From assembly GCF_000341105.1 (NCBI RefSeq), contig NZ_ANBB01000061.1:1-64000 (forward strand): a stretch of 64,000 bases of DNA, in the 5' to 3' direction. The notes under the pieces are model-generated. The model did not search any database and had not been told where the DNA came from. It was given only the letters and a program-made list of their open reading frames with translations. Positions within the stretch are counted from its first letter, which is position 1; every line of letters starts with the position of its first letter. Below, one piece after another: positions 9,066 to 16,899 of the stretch. The position numbers and the translations under genes are program-made. This DNA is from Nocardiopsis potens DSM 45234 (GTDB lineage Bacteria; Actinomycetota; Actinomycetes; Streptosporangiales; Streptosporangiaceae).

Positions 9066-9700
9066 GGCGATGATCTTGACGTTGTCTCCGTCTCAGACCC
9101 CTTGTCGTCAAGTGGCCGTTGCAACGGGGAACTCGGGGAGGGGCGAGGGACGGAAGGTGCCCCGACCGGGCGCGGCATCTCGCGGAGCGAAGGTCCGAGC
9201 GGGCGGCCACGGCGGGAGGGCAGCGAAGGCAGGAGGGCGTGCCGGCCGGTCGGTCGGGCGCGGCGTCTCGCGGAGTGAAGGTTCAAGCGGCGGCGACGGC
9301 GAAGGCAGGGCGGGGCGCAGGCGATCGCCCGGGCGCGGCGCCCCACGGGGTGAAGGTTAAGGCGGGCAGCGAGGGCGGGAGAGGGGACCGGCCGGTCGGT
9401 CCGGCGCGGCGTCTCGCGGAGTGAAGGTTAAGGCGGGCAGCGAGGGCGGGAGAGGGGACCGGCCGGTCGGTCCGGCGCGGCGCCCCACAGAGCGAAGGTC
9501 AAGACCAGCGGCGACGGCACAGGCAGGGGCGGGGTCCGGCGCCTCACCCGGGCGCTGCGTCTCACGGGGCCGGGGTTCAAACGGGCGGCGAGGGCGAGAG
9601 GGGGACCGGCTGGTCGGTCGGGCGCGGCGCCCCGCAGAGCGAAGGTCAAAGCGGGCAGCGAGGGTGGGAGTCGGGCGGGGCGGCACCGGTGAAGGGGGCG
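9066..9700 (+). repeat. Forward array of repeat module copy 1 (about seven 69-88-bp units)
   Basis: The block opens with a border sequence (GATGATCTTGACGTTGTC, 9069 region) and continues as imperfect units, each containing GGGCGCGGCG, then TCTCGCGGAG or CCCCACGGGG, then TGAAGGTT/CGAAGGTC. Unit landmarks are near 9167, 9255, 9330, 9401, 9472, 9549 and 9618, so spacing is 88, 75, 71, 71, 77 and 69 bp. Two spacer types tend to alternate: one rich in CCGGCCGGTCGGTC, the other GCAGGCGATCGCCCG. All reading frames through it are Arg/Gly/Ala low-complexity, so I do not call genes. The same arrangement recurs at 48.6-49.1 kb. Confidence 0.85.
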
Positions 9701-10165
9701 GGCCGCTCGCCCGGGCCCACCAGGGGGCCTTATCCCTGTATGCCTGGTTCGCGGCGGGGACCGGGCAGGGGCGGGAGTGCCCTGCGCACCGCGAGAGCAC
9801 CCCGATTACATCTACCAGCGAGTAGTAAGCCCCCAGGCCCCCACCACCCCCTCACCGATCACCCAGAGTGGCCAAGGCGGACCCTCCCTGCAGGGCAAAA
9901 GCGACATCTCGCCTTCGTGCCGCCCCTGCCCGGGTTCCGGCCCCCTGCTTTGCGGCCTTGCGGGCGGCTCGAACCCCCGAACACCGGCCCGATCAGGGCC
10001 AATCGGGCCTCCCGGGGCCCGATCCCGCCCAGGGTGCGCGCCCGGGAATCACCGGGGTGCTCTCGCGGTGCGCAGGGCACCCCTCTCCGCCATCACCTTG
10101 CGTATTCGTCCAGGTCGGGGAGGTGCAGTGGTTTCATGGGTAGCCGGCCCCGGCGTCTGGGATGA
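9701..10165. repeat. Conserved core of repeat module copy 1
   Basis: About 465 bp closely similar to 49158-49615. A perfect 25-bp inverted repeat (9779-9803 and 10054-10078, word CTGCGCACCGCGAGAGCACC) encloses about 250 bp. Just inside the left arm lies GATTACATCTACCAGCGAGT (9804 onward), a small dyad with CTAC and GTAG arms. To the right of the arm the minus strand reads MKPLHLPDLDEYAR followed by a stop. The second copy preserves LHL-x-DLDEYA, which may be the relic of a coding end. It could specify a structured RNA or be a mobile or chromosome-organising element; function unknown. Confidence 0.8.
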
Positions 10166-10199
10166 CGCGGGAACGGCGAACCCGCCCTCTCTGCCCGCC

Positions 10200-10690
10200 G
10201 CGACCACTCCCGACCTGCTCTGCCGCGCCCGACCGACCGGCCGGTCCCCTCCACCGCCCTCGTCGCCCGCTTGAACCCTCACCCTGCGAGACGCCGCGCC
10301 CGGGCGACGCCTGCACCCGGCCCCTGCCTCTGCCGTCGCCGCCCGTCTTGACCTTCGCTCCGCGAGGCGCCGCGCCCGGCCGGGGCACCCGCCCCTGCCC
10401 CTTCCTCCGCCGTCGGCTTGAGCCGTCACCCCGTGGGGCGTCGCACCCGACCGACCGGCCGGTTCCCCTCCCGCCATCGCCGCCAGCTTGAACCCCCGCC
10501 CCGCGAGGCGCCGCGCCCGGGTGAGGCGCCCGCCCCGCCCCTGCCTTCGCCGTCGCCGCCCGTCTTGACCTTCGTTCTGCGGGGCGCCGCGCTCGGCCGA
10601 GTGGCCGGTCCCCGCCCGTCCTCTGGCGGGCGGTATTGCAGCGGACGCTGGAGACCGTCGGCTTTGAGACGGCGACAACGTCAAGACCAT
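10200..10690 (-). repeat. Reverse array of repeat module copy 1
   Basis: The same units as the forward array but inverted (landmarks TTGAACCCTCACC, TTGACCTTCGCTCCGCG, and so on, near 10272, 10348, 10418, 10489 and 10564; a partial unit near 10210). The array ends at 10625-10690 with the reverse complement of a border sequence very like that at 9069: read on the minus strand it starts GATGGTCTTGACGTTGTC. The two borders make the whole 1.6-kb module an interrupted inverted repeat. Confidence 0.8.
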
Positions 10691-10720
10691 CGGGGAGAGG
10701 CGGGGAGGAGCGGGGCCGGG

Positions 10721-11950
10721 TCAGCGCGGATCGGCGGTCAGGCGGCGCAGGGCCAGTTCGGCAAGGAGGGCGGCGCCGTCGCCGAGGACCGCATCGTCGA
10801 AGACCGCGTGCGCGGAGTGGTTGAACGGCGCGGCGTCCGGGTCGGCCTGCGGCGGGGCGGCGCCCAGCATCAGGAACGCGGCGGGCACCTGCTCGGCGAC
10901 GAAGGAGAAGTCCTCCGAGGCGGTCATCGGCTCGGGCTGCTCCTCGTAGCGGTCGGCGCCGAACACCTCGCGGACCGTGCGCGCGGCGAAGTCCGCCTCG
11001 GCCGCGTCGTTGACGGTGACCGGGTAGCTCAGCTCGTACTCGGCGTCGGCGCGGAGCCCGTGCGCCTCGGCCACCCCGCGCACCACCCGGGCGGCCTCCC
11101 GCCGCACCCTCTCCCGGCTCTGCGGGGAGAACGAGCGGATCGTCGCCTCGAATTCGGCGCGGTCCGGGATCACGTTGTCGGCGTCGCCCGCGTGGAACCG
11201 GCCGACGCCCACCACGACCGGGTCGAACACGTCGAACCTGCGGGTCACCATCGTCTGCAGCGCGGTGACCATCTCGCAGGCGGCCGGCACCGGGTCCAGC
11301 GCGGTGTGCGGGGCGGAGCCGTGCCCGCCGCGGCCGTGCACCTCGACCGTGAGCCGGTCGGCGGAGGCCATCGCGGTGCCGCCGCGGCAGGCGAACACGC
11401 CGCTGCGGCGCCCGGCCGAGCTCACGTGCAGCGCGTAGGCGGCGACCGGGCGGGACCCGGCGGCCTCCAGCACCCCCTCCTCGATCATCAGGCGGGCGCC
11501 GCCGCCGTCCTCCTCCCCCGGCTGGAACATGAACACCACGTCGCCGGGGAGCTCCGCGCGCCGCTCGGCCAGCAGCCGGACCGCGCCGACCAGCACGGCG
11601 GTGTGCAGGTCGTGCCCGCAGGCGTGCATCCGCCCGGGGAAGCGCGAGGCGTGGTCCAGGCCGGTCTCCTCGTGCACCGGGAGCGCGTCCATGTCCCCCC
11701 GGAGCAGCACCGCCGGGCCGGGGCGGCCGCCGCGCAGCACCGCGGTGACCGAGCTGAGCGAGGTCCCGGTGGTCACCTCCACCGGCAGCCCGCGCAGTGC
11801 CTCGAGCACTTTCGCCTGGGTCAGCGGGAGCTGCAGTCCCAGTTCCGGTTCGCGATGCAGGGCCCGGCGCAGCCGCACCAGGTCGTCCTGGATCGCGGCG
11901 GCGGAGGCGCGGAGGGAGGATGCTGCGAAGGAAGCGGCGGAGGAGGTCAC
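10721..11950 (-). CDS. M20 family metallopeptidase/amidohydrolase (N-acyl amino acid hydrolase-like), 409 aa
   Basis: GTG start at 11950 behind GGGAG; the open frame extends upstream but without family similarity. The M20D fold is shown by LLRGDMDALPV near residue 75, the metal motif MHACGHDLHTAVL, GEEDGGGARLMIEEG containing the catalytic Glu pair, HGRGGHGSAPH in the dimerisation/metal region, and a late NHSAHAVFDD. Family members (hippurate or IAA-amino acid hydrolases) remove acyl groups from N-acyl amino acids in the cytoplasm using a di-metal site. The substrate is unknown. A dyad like the Lrp operators lies 75 bp upstream. Confidence 0.9.
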   Translation of the reverse strand: MTSSAASFAASSLRASAAAIQDDLVRLRRALHREPELGLQLPLTQAKVLEALRGLPVEVTTGTSLSSVTAVLRGGRPGPAVLLRGDMDALPVHEETGLDHASRFPGRMHACGHDLHTAVLVGAVRLLAERRAELPGDVVFMFQPGEEDGGGARLMIEEGVLEAAGSRPVAAYALHVSSAGRRSGVFACRGGTAMASADRLTVEVHGRGGHGSAPHTALDPVPAACEMVTALQTMVTRRFDVFDPVVVGVGRFHAGDADNVIPDRAEFEATIRSFSPQSRERVRREAARVVRGVAEAHGLRADAEYELSYPVTVNDAAEADFAARTVREVFGADRYEEQPEPMTASEDFSFVAEQVPAAFLMLGAAPPQADPDAAPFNHSAHAVFDDAVLGDGAALLAELALRRLTADPR

Positions 11951-12395
11951 TCGGGCTCCCGGAGGTCGGGGACGGTCGGCCGCCCCAGCTTCCCTCCGGC
12001 CCCGCCCGGCCGCCGCGATCTGCACGGATCGTCCGTTTCCGGCCCCTTCCGCTCCGGAAAGGACCGCCCGGGTGCCAGGCGGGAGCCGGGGGCGTAGCCG
12101 GGACCGGTCGGTGAAGCGGGCGCCTGCGGCCGATCCGCGCCGGGTCCGGCGCCGCACGCCGACCGCAGTTCGGTTCGGTGCGCGCCTGCGCTCGGCCTGT
12201 CCCCGCCCCGGCCCTACCGCGCGGGGCCGCTGCACCGACCGCGCTTCCGCCGCTCCGCGGTGCGGTCCGGTGCCGGCGCGGTCGACCGCCGATCCCGCCG
12301 CCGGAGGCGGCGTTCGGGCCGGTCCGGGGCGGCCTCCGCGCCCCCGGCACCGGGCCCGGCCGGGGTTCCGGCTCCCGGGGAGAGAACGGGTGCGC
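11951..12395. promoter_or_regulatory. Amidohydrolase upstream region with Lrp-like dyad
   Basis: A 445-bp gap. At 12024-12036 there is ACGG-N5-CCGT within TGCACGGATCG, an 11-base word also present at 8012-8022 between the MFS and Lrp/AsnC genes. It sits about 75 bp upstream of the GTG. The rest is GC-rich with only low-complexity shadow frames; I see no further gene. Confidence 0.45.
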
Positions 12396-12953
12396 TCAGC
12401 GGCCGGACGGGCCGCCCGGGGCCTCCGGGTAGCGGGGAGCGTCGCCCGGAGGGACGCCGGGCCCCGGCTGCGCGCCGCCGGTCGGGGCGCCGCCGGCCGG
12501 CGGCCAGGAAGAGGGCGGGACGGGCACGCCGCGCCGCCCCTGCACCTGCGGCGACCGCCAGCGCGACGGCCACACCGCCGTCATCAGCAGTACCGGACCG
12601 AGCAGCAGGTAGATCGCCATTCCGCTGCTCATCCACATCGGGTCGAGGTGCAGCAGCGGCCCCAGGCCGCCGCCGAGGCCGAAGAAGGCCAGCTGGCCGA
12701 TCCCGTACAGGGTGAACAGGGCACCGGAGACCAGGCCGGCCACCGGCGACATCCACGGCGCCGTCGCCAGGCCGACCAGGACCGCCCCGGCCACCACCAG
12801 CACCGCTCCGACCAGCGGCTCCCAGTGGGTGAACTGGAACATCACGATCCCCCGCTGGAGCCACCCGAGGCCGGTGCCCAGTACCAGCGGGACCAGGAGC
12901 AGCAGCGCCACCCCGTACACCGCCCCCAGCCCGTGCCGAAGTCCGCCGCTCAT
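12396..12953 (-). CDS. Small membrane protein, unknown function, 185 aa
   Basis: ATG at 12953 (MSGGLRHGLGAVYG) with GGTGGAGG upstream. Four hydrophobic segments are visible: about residues 8-27 (VALLLLVPLVLG), 40-60, 68-90 and 105-125. A Pro/Gly-rich cytoplasmic-type tail of about 45 residues follows. No catalytic motif is visible. It resembles generic four-helix actinobacterial membrane proteins; the role is not predictable. It is monocistronic on present evidence. Confidence 0.75.
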   Translation of the reverse strand: MSGGLRHGLGAVYGVALLLLVPLVLGTGLGWLQRGIVMFQFTHWEPLVGAVLVVAGAVLVGLATAPWMSPVAGLVSGALFTLYGIGQLAFFGLGGGLGPLLHLDPMWMSSGMAIYLLLGPVLLMTAVWPSRWRSPQVQGRRGVPVPPSSWPPAGGAPTGGAQPGPGVPPGDAPRYPEAPGGPSGR

Positions 12954-13183
12954 CCGCCGCCTCCACCCGTCGCTCCGCCGCCGACGGTCCCATGATCGCG
13001 GACCGCCGCCACCGGAACGGCAACGGCGGAGTCCCAGGTCCGTCACGGCCCCCGCGCGCCGGCCCGGGCCCGCCCGCCCGCGCCGGCGGCCTCCGTCCGA
13101 CCGCCGCCCACCGCCCACCTGCTGCCGCCGGCCGCCCGCGCGGCCATACTGGGGTCTTCCGTTACCGAGCAGAGGAGGCCCGA

Positions 13184-13441
13184 ATGCCGCGCACGCCGGA
13201 CCGCCCGCCGGCCTGGGAGCCGGGCCCCTGGGTGCGGAGCAGCCACAGCTCCGCGGAGACCGGGGCCTGCGTGGAGTTCGCCGCGCCGCGCCCGCGCCGG
13301 GGCGCGCTCCTCGGCGGGACCGGCTCCGCCGAGCCGCGGGTGCTGCTCCGGGACTCCCGCCACCCCGGCCTCGCCCGGCTGGCGCTCCCCCTCGGCGAGT
13401 GGGCCGCGCTCGTCCGCTCGGTGCGCGGCGGCGCGCTGTAG
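13184..13441 (+). CDS. DUF397 domain protein, 85 aa
   Basis: ATG behind AGAGGAGG with 5-nt spacing. The whole protein matches the DUF397 pattern: WVRSSHSSAETGACVEFA at the start, VLLRDSRHP in the middle and GEWAALVRSVRGG at the end. Such proteins are abundant in mycelial actinomycetes and usually sit beside an XRE-type regulator that they antagonise. No XRE gene is adjacent here, so this is an orphan. The central Arg/Gly stretch (PRPRRGALLGGTGSAEP) is longer than usual. It converges on the NB-ARC/TPR gene, 8 bp apart. Confidence 0.88.
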   Translation: MPRTPDRPPAWEPGPWVRSSHSSAETGACVEFAAPRPRRGALLGGTGSAEPRVLLRDSRHPGLARLALPLGEWAALVRSVRGGAL

Positions 13442-13449
13442 GCCCCGGC

Positions 13450-15468
13450 TCACCCCTGCCGGCCGGCGCCCTCCCGGGCCGCGCGCTCCTCGGCCTGCGC
13501 CAGCCGCTCGCGGGCCAGCCGGGTGCGGGGGTGGTCCGCGCCGAGGGTCCGCTCCCACCCCTGGGCGACCCCGGCGAAGCCCTGTACCGCGGCGGCCGCG
13601 TCCCCGTTCTCCAGCTCGTTCAGCGCGACGTAGTAGCGGGCGTCCACCGCCTCGGAGTGCTCCGGCCCGTGCAGCCGGTCCTTGACCGCGACGACCTCGG
13701 CGAGTTCGCGCTCGGCGGTCTCCCGCTCGCCCAGCCGGATCGCGGTGAAGGCCAGGTTCTGCCGGGCCTGGAGCAGCACGGGGTGGTCCGCGCCGAACGG
13801 CTCCGCCCCCTGCTCCAGCACGGCGCGGAACCGCTCCGCGGCCGCCGGGAGGTCGCCGCGCCGTACCGCGACCAGCGCGATCTGGTGCAGGGCGCTCAGC
13901 GCCTCGGCGCCCCCTCCGCCGGGGAGGCGGCCGCGCGCCTCGTACTCGGCCCGGTACACCTGCTCGGCCTCGTCCAGCCGGCCGAGCTGGAGCAGGGCGT
14001 CGCCGTGCAGGTGGCACGCGCGCAATGCCACCGGGTGCTCCGGGCCGAGGGCCTGCTCCGCGCGGGCGGCGAGCGCGGCGAGGGCGCGCCGGGCGGCGGC
14101 CGGGTCGCCCCGGACGAGCAGCAGCCGTTCCCGGTCCAGTGCGGCGGCGAGCGCGTCCGGGTGGTCCTCGCCCAGCGCGGCGGCACGGACCTCCGCCACC
14201 GCCCGGTGGGCGGCGTGCTCCATGGCCGGGTCGCGGTCGGGCGCGGCGCGCAGCAGCCGCTCGGCCTGCTCCGCCGCCTCCGCCGCGCCCTCGCCCAGGC
14301 CGGCCCGGACGGTCTCGCCGATCAGCGGGTGCAGGCGGAGCGCGCGCTCCCCGTGCACCTCCACCACGGCGGCCAGGCCGTGCACCGCCAGTGCGTTGAG
14401 CGCGCGGGCCACCGCGGCCTCGTCCAGCGGCCCGGGGCCGGTGTCGGCGCGGCCGCCGCGGAGCAGCCGCACCGGGAGGCGGCGCAGCGGCACCTCCACC
14501 CCTTCGGCACCGAGGAGCGCGAGCAGGTCGAGCAGGGGCTCCGCCTGGGGCGTGCCGGACAGCGCCCGCACCGACGCCCGGAGCGTGCCGGCCAGTGTCG
14601 GGCCCCGCCCGCCCAGCGGGCGGACCAGGTCGTCGATGCGCACCGCCGACGCGGCGAGGTGGCCGCCGAGCTCCCGGAAGCCGGGGAAGAGGGTCGGGTG
14701 GGCGGCCATCGCCCTGCCCGCCAGGGCCAGGGCGAGCGGGAACCCGCCGAGGCGCTCGGCCAGCTCGGCGGCGCCGTCCGCGGCCGCCGCGCCGGCGTGG
14801 TCGGCGAGCACCGCGGCCGCGTCGGCCCCGGCCAGTGGCTCGACCGGGTGCAGCGCCGCGGGCGCCCAGGTGCCCGGGTCGGCCGTTCTGGTGGTCACCA
14901 GCACGGTCCCGCACGGGCTGCCGCGCAGCCAGCCGACGCCCGCGCCGGGCCGGTCGTCCGGGTCGAGCTCCTCGGGGCGGTCGGCGTTGTCGAAGACCAG
15001 CAGCCACGGGCGGTCCGCCGCGTCCAGCAGGTTCCAGGCCCAGCGGGCCGCCCGCCGGGGCGCGCCGGCCAGCCGGGCGGCCTCGTCCGGGTCGCCGCCC
15101 AGCTCGACGGCGGCCTCCAGGACGGACGCGGCCACGCCGCCCGGGCGCACCCACCACACGGTGCGCCCCTGCTCGGCGGCGCGTCGGGCCAGTTCGGCGG
15201 CGACGGTGGACTTCCCGATCCCGCCGGGGCCGGTCAACACCTGCGGCCGGGGGTCGCCGCCGGCCATCGCGCCGGTGAGCGCGGCGAGCAGCCGGTCCCG
15301 CCCGCGGACCCGGGTGGCGGGCCGGGGCGCGTCCAGGCAGACGTCGGCGCGCGGCCCCGACCGCGCGGCGGAGTGGATGTGCACGTCGCCGTGGACGTCG
15401 CCGGCCTGCAGCAGCGAGCCGTAGAGGTCGCCGCGGACGGTGTTCCTGGAGGAGGGGGCGTCGGGCAT
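13450..15468 (-). CDS. NB-ARC ATPase with TPR repeats (STAND regulator), 672 aa
   Basis: ATG at 15468 (MPDAPSSRN); no ribosome site is evident, so it may be leaderless. Residues 10-35 carry the motif GDLYGSLLQAGDVHGDVHIH. The NTPase follows: Walker A LTGPGGIGKSTVAAEL (about residue 80), Walker B WLLVFDNADRP, then a winged-helix region. The C-terminal 280 residues are TPR-like repeats (ALGEDHPDALAAALDRERLL, FGADHPVLLQARQNLAFTAI and similar, each about 42 residues). STAND proteins of this build act as ligand-triggered switches in regulation or immunity. No effector domain is attached, so it may work through a partner or through the His-containing N-terminal motif. Confidence 0.88.
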   Translation of the reverse strand: MPDAPSSRNTVRGDLYGSLLQAGDVHGDVHIHSAARSGPRADVCLDAPRPATRVRGRDRLLAALTGAMAGGDPRPQVLTGPGGIGKSTVAAELARRAAEQGRTVWWVRPGGVAASVLEAAVELGGDPDEAARLAGAPRRAARWAWNLLDAADRPWLLVFDNADRPEELDPDDRPGAGVGWLRGSPCGTVLVTTRTADPGTWAPAALHPVEPLAGADAAAVLADHAGAAAADGAAELAERLGGFPLALALAGRAMAAHPTLFPGFRELGGHLAASAVRIDDLVRPLGGRGPTLAGTLRASVRALSGTPQAEPLLDLLALLGAEGVEVPLRRLPVRLLRGGRADTGPGPLDEAAVARALNALAVHGLAAVVEVHGERALRLHPLIGETVRAGLGEGAAEAAEQAERLLRAAPDRDPAMEHAAHRAVAEVRAAALGEDHPDALAAALDRERLLLVRGDPAAARRALAALAARAEQALGPEHPVALRACHLHGDALLQLGRLDEAEQVYRAEYEARGRLPGGGGAEALSALHQIALVAVRRGDLPAAAERFRAVLEQGAEPFGADHPVLLQARQNLAFTAIRLGERETAERELAEVVAVKDRLHGPEHSEAVDARYYVALNELENGDAAAAVQGFAGVAQGWERTLGADHPRTRLARERLAQAEERAAREGAGRQG

Positions 15469-15620
15469 GGGATCACGGTAGTGCCCGCCCGGCCGGATTG
15501 GAGGGCCCGCCCTCCCCCTCCGGCGCCCCTGCCCGGACGGATCCGCCGCGACTCTGCGAATACCCGTCCGTAACCGGAAAGCGGCCTGGACAGTGGTCTC
15601 CATGCGATCGAGGGGGCAGT

Positions 15621-16239
15621 ATGTCCATCATGAGCATCGGGGAGACGGAGCCGCGGCCGCTGACCGTCGACGACCTGGAGCGGTTGCCCGAGGACGGCAA
15701 CCGCTACGAGCTGGTCTGCGGGAGGCTTGACGTGTCTCCGGCCCCCAAGCCCGCGCACGGCCGCGCCGAGCACCGGCTGGCCTGGTGCCTGGAAACCGCC
15801 TGCCCGCCGGGATTCGAGATCTTCCAGGGAACCGGGATCGACCTCAATGCGGACCGGACCCACCACCGCATCCCGGACCTTTCAGCTTTCAGCCTTCAGA
15901 GAGCAGAGCAAAGATAAGAGCCTTCCGGCCTCCGGTCATTTCGCGGATCCACCGGCCCTGGCCGTCGAAGTGGTCTCCCCGGAGAGCCGGTTCCGCGACC
16001 ACCACACCAAGAGGAACGAATACGCCGCTTTCGGCGTCGAGTCGTACTGGATCGTCACGCCGGACCCGCTCGCCCCGAGCATCATCGAGTTCCGCCTGGA
16101 CGGCGGGGCCTACCGCGGCGCCTCCGAGTCCGTGGACTTCGACCTCTTCGAGACCGACGCCCCCTTCCCGGTGAAGCTGGTGCCGCACTGGCTCACCGCC
16201 GACGATTCCACCTGGAAGAGGCGGATCGGCGGCGGGTGA
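15621..16239 (+). pseudogene. Uma2-family (PD-(D/E)XK) endonuclease gene, frameshifted by a 7-bp duplication
   Basis: ATG at 15621 behind GAGGGGG. The first frame reads a Uma2 N-terminus (LTVDDLERLPEDGNRYELV, then HRIPDLS) and stops at 15915-15917. The rest of the family domain (PPALAVEVVSPESRFRD, then KRNEYAAFGVESYWIV) continues in the next frame to 16239. At 15879-15899 the sequence is CTTTCAG CTTTCAG CCTTCAG. Removing one 7-bp unit restores a continuous frame reading IPDLSAFREQSKDK and then on into the nuclease core. The lesion is therefore a slipped-strand duplication, recent or reversible. Active residues (Asp in IPDL, Glu in VEVVSP) are otherwise kept. Confidence 0.88.
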
Positions 16240-16284
16240 GCGCGGCCCGCCCCTCATCGCACTCCGGATCGCCCTCCGGGCGGG

Positions 16285-16851
16285 TCAGGCCTCGGAGACG
16301 AGGACGGCGGCCGTGCCGGGTTCGAGGGCGCGGAAGACGTGGGGTTCGTCGCCGGGGTAGCAGAGGTAGTCGCCGGGGGAGAGTTCGGACGGGGAGTCGG
16401 CGGGGCCGACCGAGGCGCGGCCGGAGACCAGGACCACGTGCTCGACGGTGCCCTCGGGGTGCGGGGCGGATTCGCGCTGGTCCCCCGGTTCCGCCTCGAC
16501 CAGGTAGATGTCGCGGCGGGCGCCGGACGCGCCGGAGGAGAGCAGGGCGGCGGTGTAGTCGGCCCGCCCGGAGGGGACGGCCGGGGCCTCCCCGCGACGG
16601 ACCAGCCGGGTGCGCGGCATCGGCGGGTCGACCAGGCGGGAGAACGGGATGCCGAGGGCGGTGCTGAGCGCCCACAGGGTCTCCACGCTCGGGTTGCCGG
16701 CGCCGGCCTCCAGCTGGGAGACGGTCGACTTGGACACCTCGGCGCGGCGGGCCAGCTCGGAGATGCTGTACCCGGTTCGGGCGCGCTCGCGCTTGAGGGC
16801 CGCCGCGATGAGGCCGCTCAGCGGCCCGGACTCCACCATGCCGTCCAGCAT
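16285..16851 (-). CDS. XRE-family HTH regulator with C-terminal cupin, 188 aa
   Basis: ATG at 16851 (MLDGMVESGPL); AAGGAG lies 14 nt upstream, and an in-frame ATG at 16839 is an alternative. Residues 20-75 are a Cro/CI-type helix-turn-helix (YSISELARRAEVSKSTVSQLEAGAGNPS), and residues 110-188 a cupin barrel with EHVVLVSGRASV and SPGDYLCYPGDEPHVFRA. Proteins of this type often control divergent AzlCD or other amino-acid transporters. That arrangement is seen here, with azlC starting 48 bp away on the other strand. Confidence 0.88.
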   Translation of the reverse strand: MLDGMVESGPLSGLIAAALKRERARTGYSISELARRAEVSKSTVSQLEAGAGNPSVETLWALSTALGIPFSRLVDPPMPRTRLVRRGEAPAVPSGRADYTAALLSSGASGARRDIYLVEAEPGDQRESAPHPEGTVEHVVLVSGRASVGPADSPSELSPGDYLCYPGDEPHVFRALEPGTAAVLVSEA

Positions 16852-16858
16852 AGCGATC

Positions 16859-16878
16859 GTTCGTTCTCCTTGACGAAC
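16859..16878. promoter_or_regulatory. Dyad GTTCGT-N8-ACGAAC over the regulator's ribosome site
   Basis: The inverted repeat lies between the XRE-cupin start and azlC and contains the regulator's AAGGAG in its spacer. It is a plausible operator for autoregulation and azlCD control. Confidence 0.45.
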
Positions 16879-16899
16879 AACCGCGATGCGGCCAACATA

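Noticed and set aside
9150-9690. CRISPR array
   Set aside because: Units are 69-88 bp, imperfect and repeat even in their spacer parts, with no unique spacers and no cas genes nearby.
9804-9830. tRNA or riboswitch starting at GATTACATCTACC
   Set aside because: No cloverleaf or known riboswitch core could be drawn from the conserved stretch; only a short CTAC/GTAG dyad is evident.
9119-10690. Many open frames of 60-200 codons through the repeat arrays
   Set aside because: They arise in every frame of the same repeat units and translate to Arg/Gly/Ala repeats. No start or ribosome site stands out and copy 2 does not keep the same frames.
12178-12432. An 84-codon plus-strand frame
   Set aside because: Composition is Arg/Pro/Gly only, there is no ribosome site, and it overlaps the 3' end of the membrane-protein gene.
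13141-13441. An XRE/DUF397 toxin-antitoxin-like pair
   Set aside because: The DUF397 gene is present, but no helix-turn-helix partner is adjacent. The nearest XRE gene is 2.8 kb away and belongs with azlCD.
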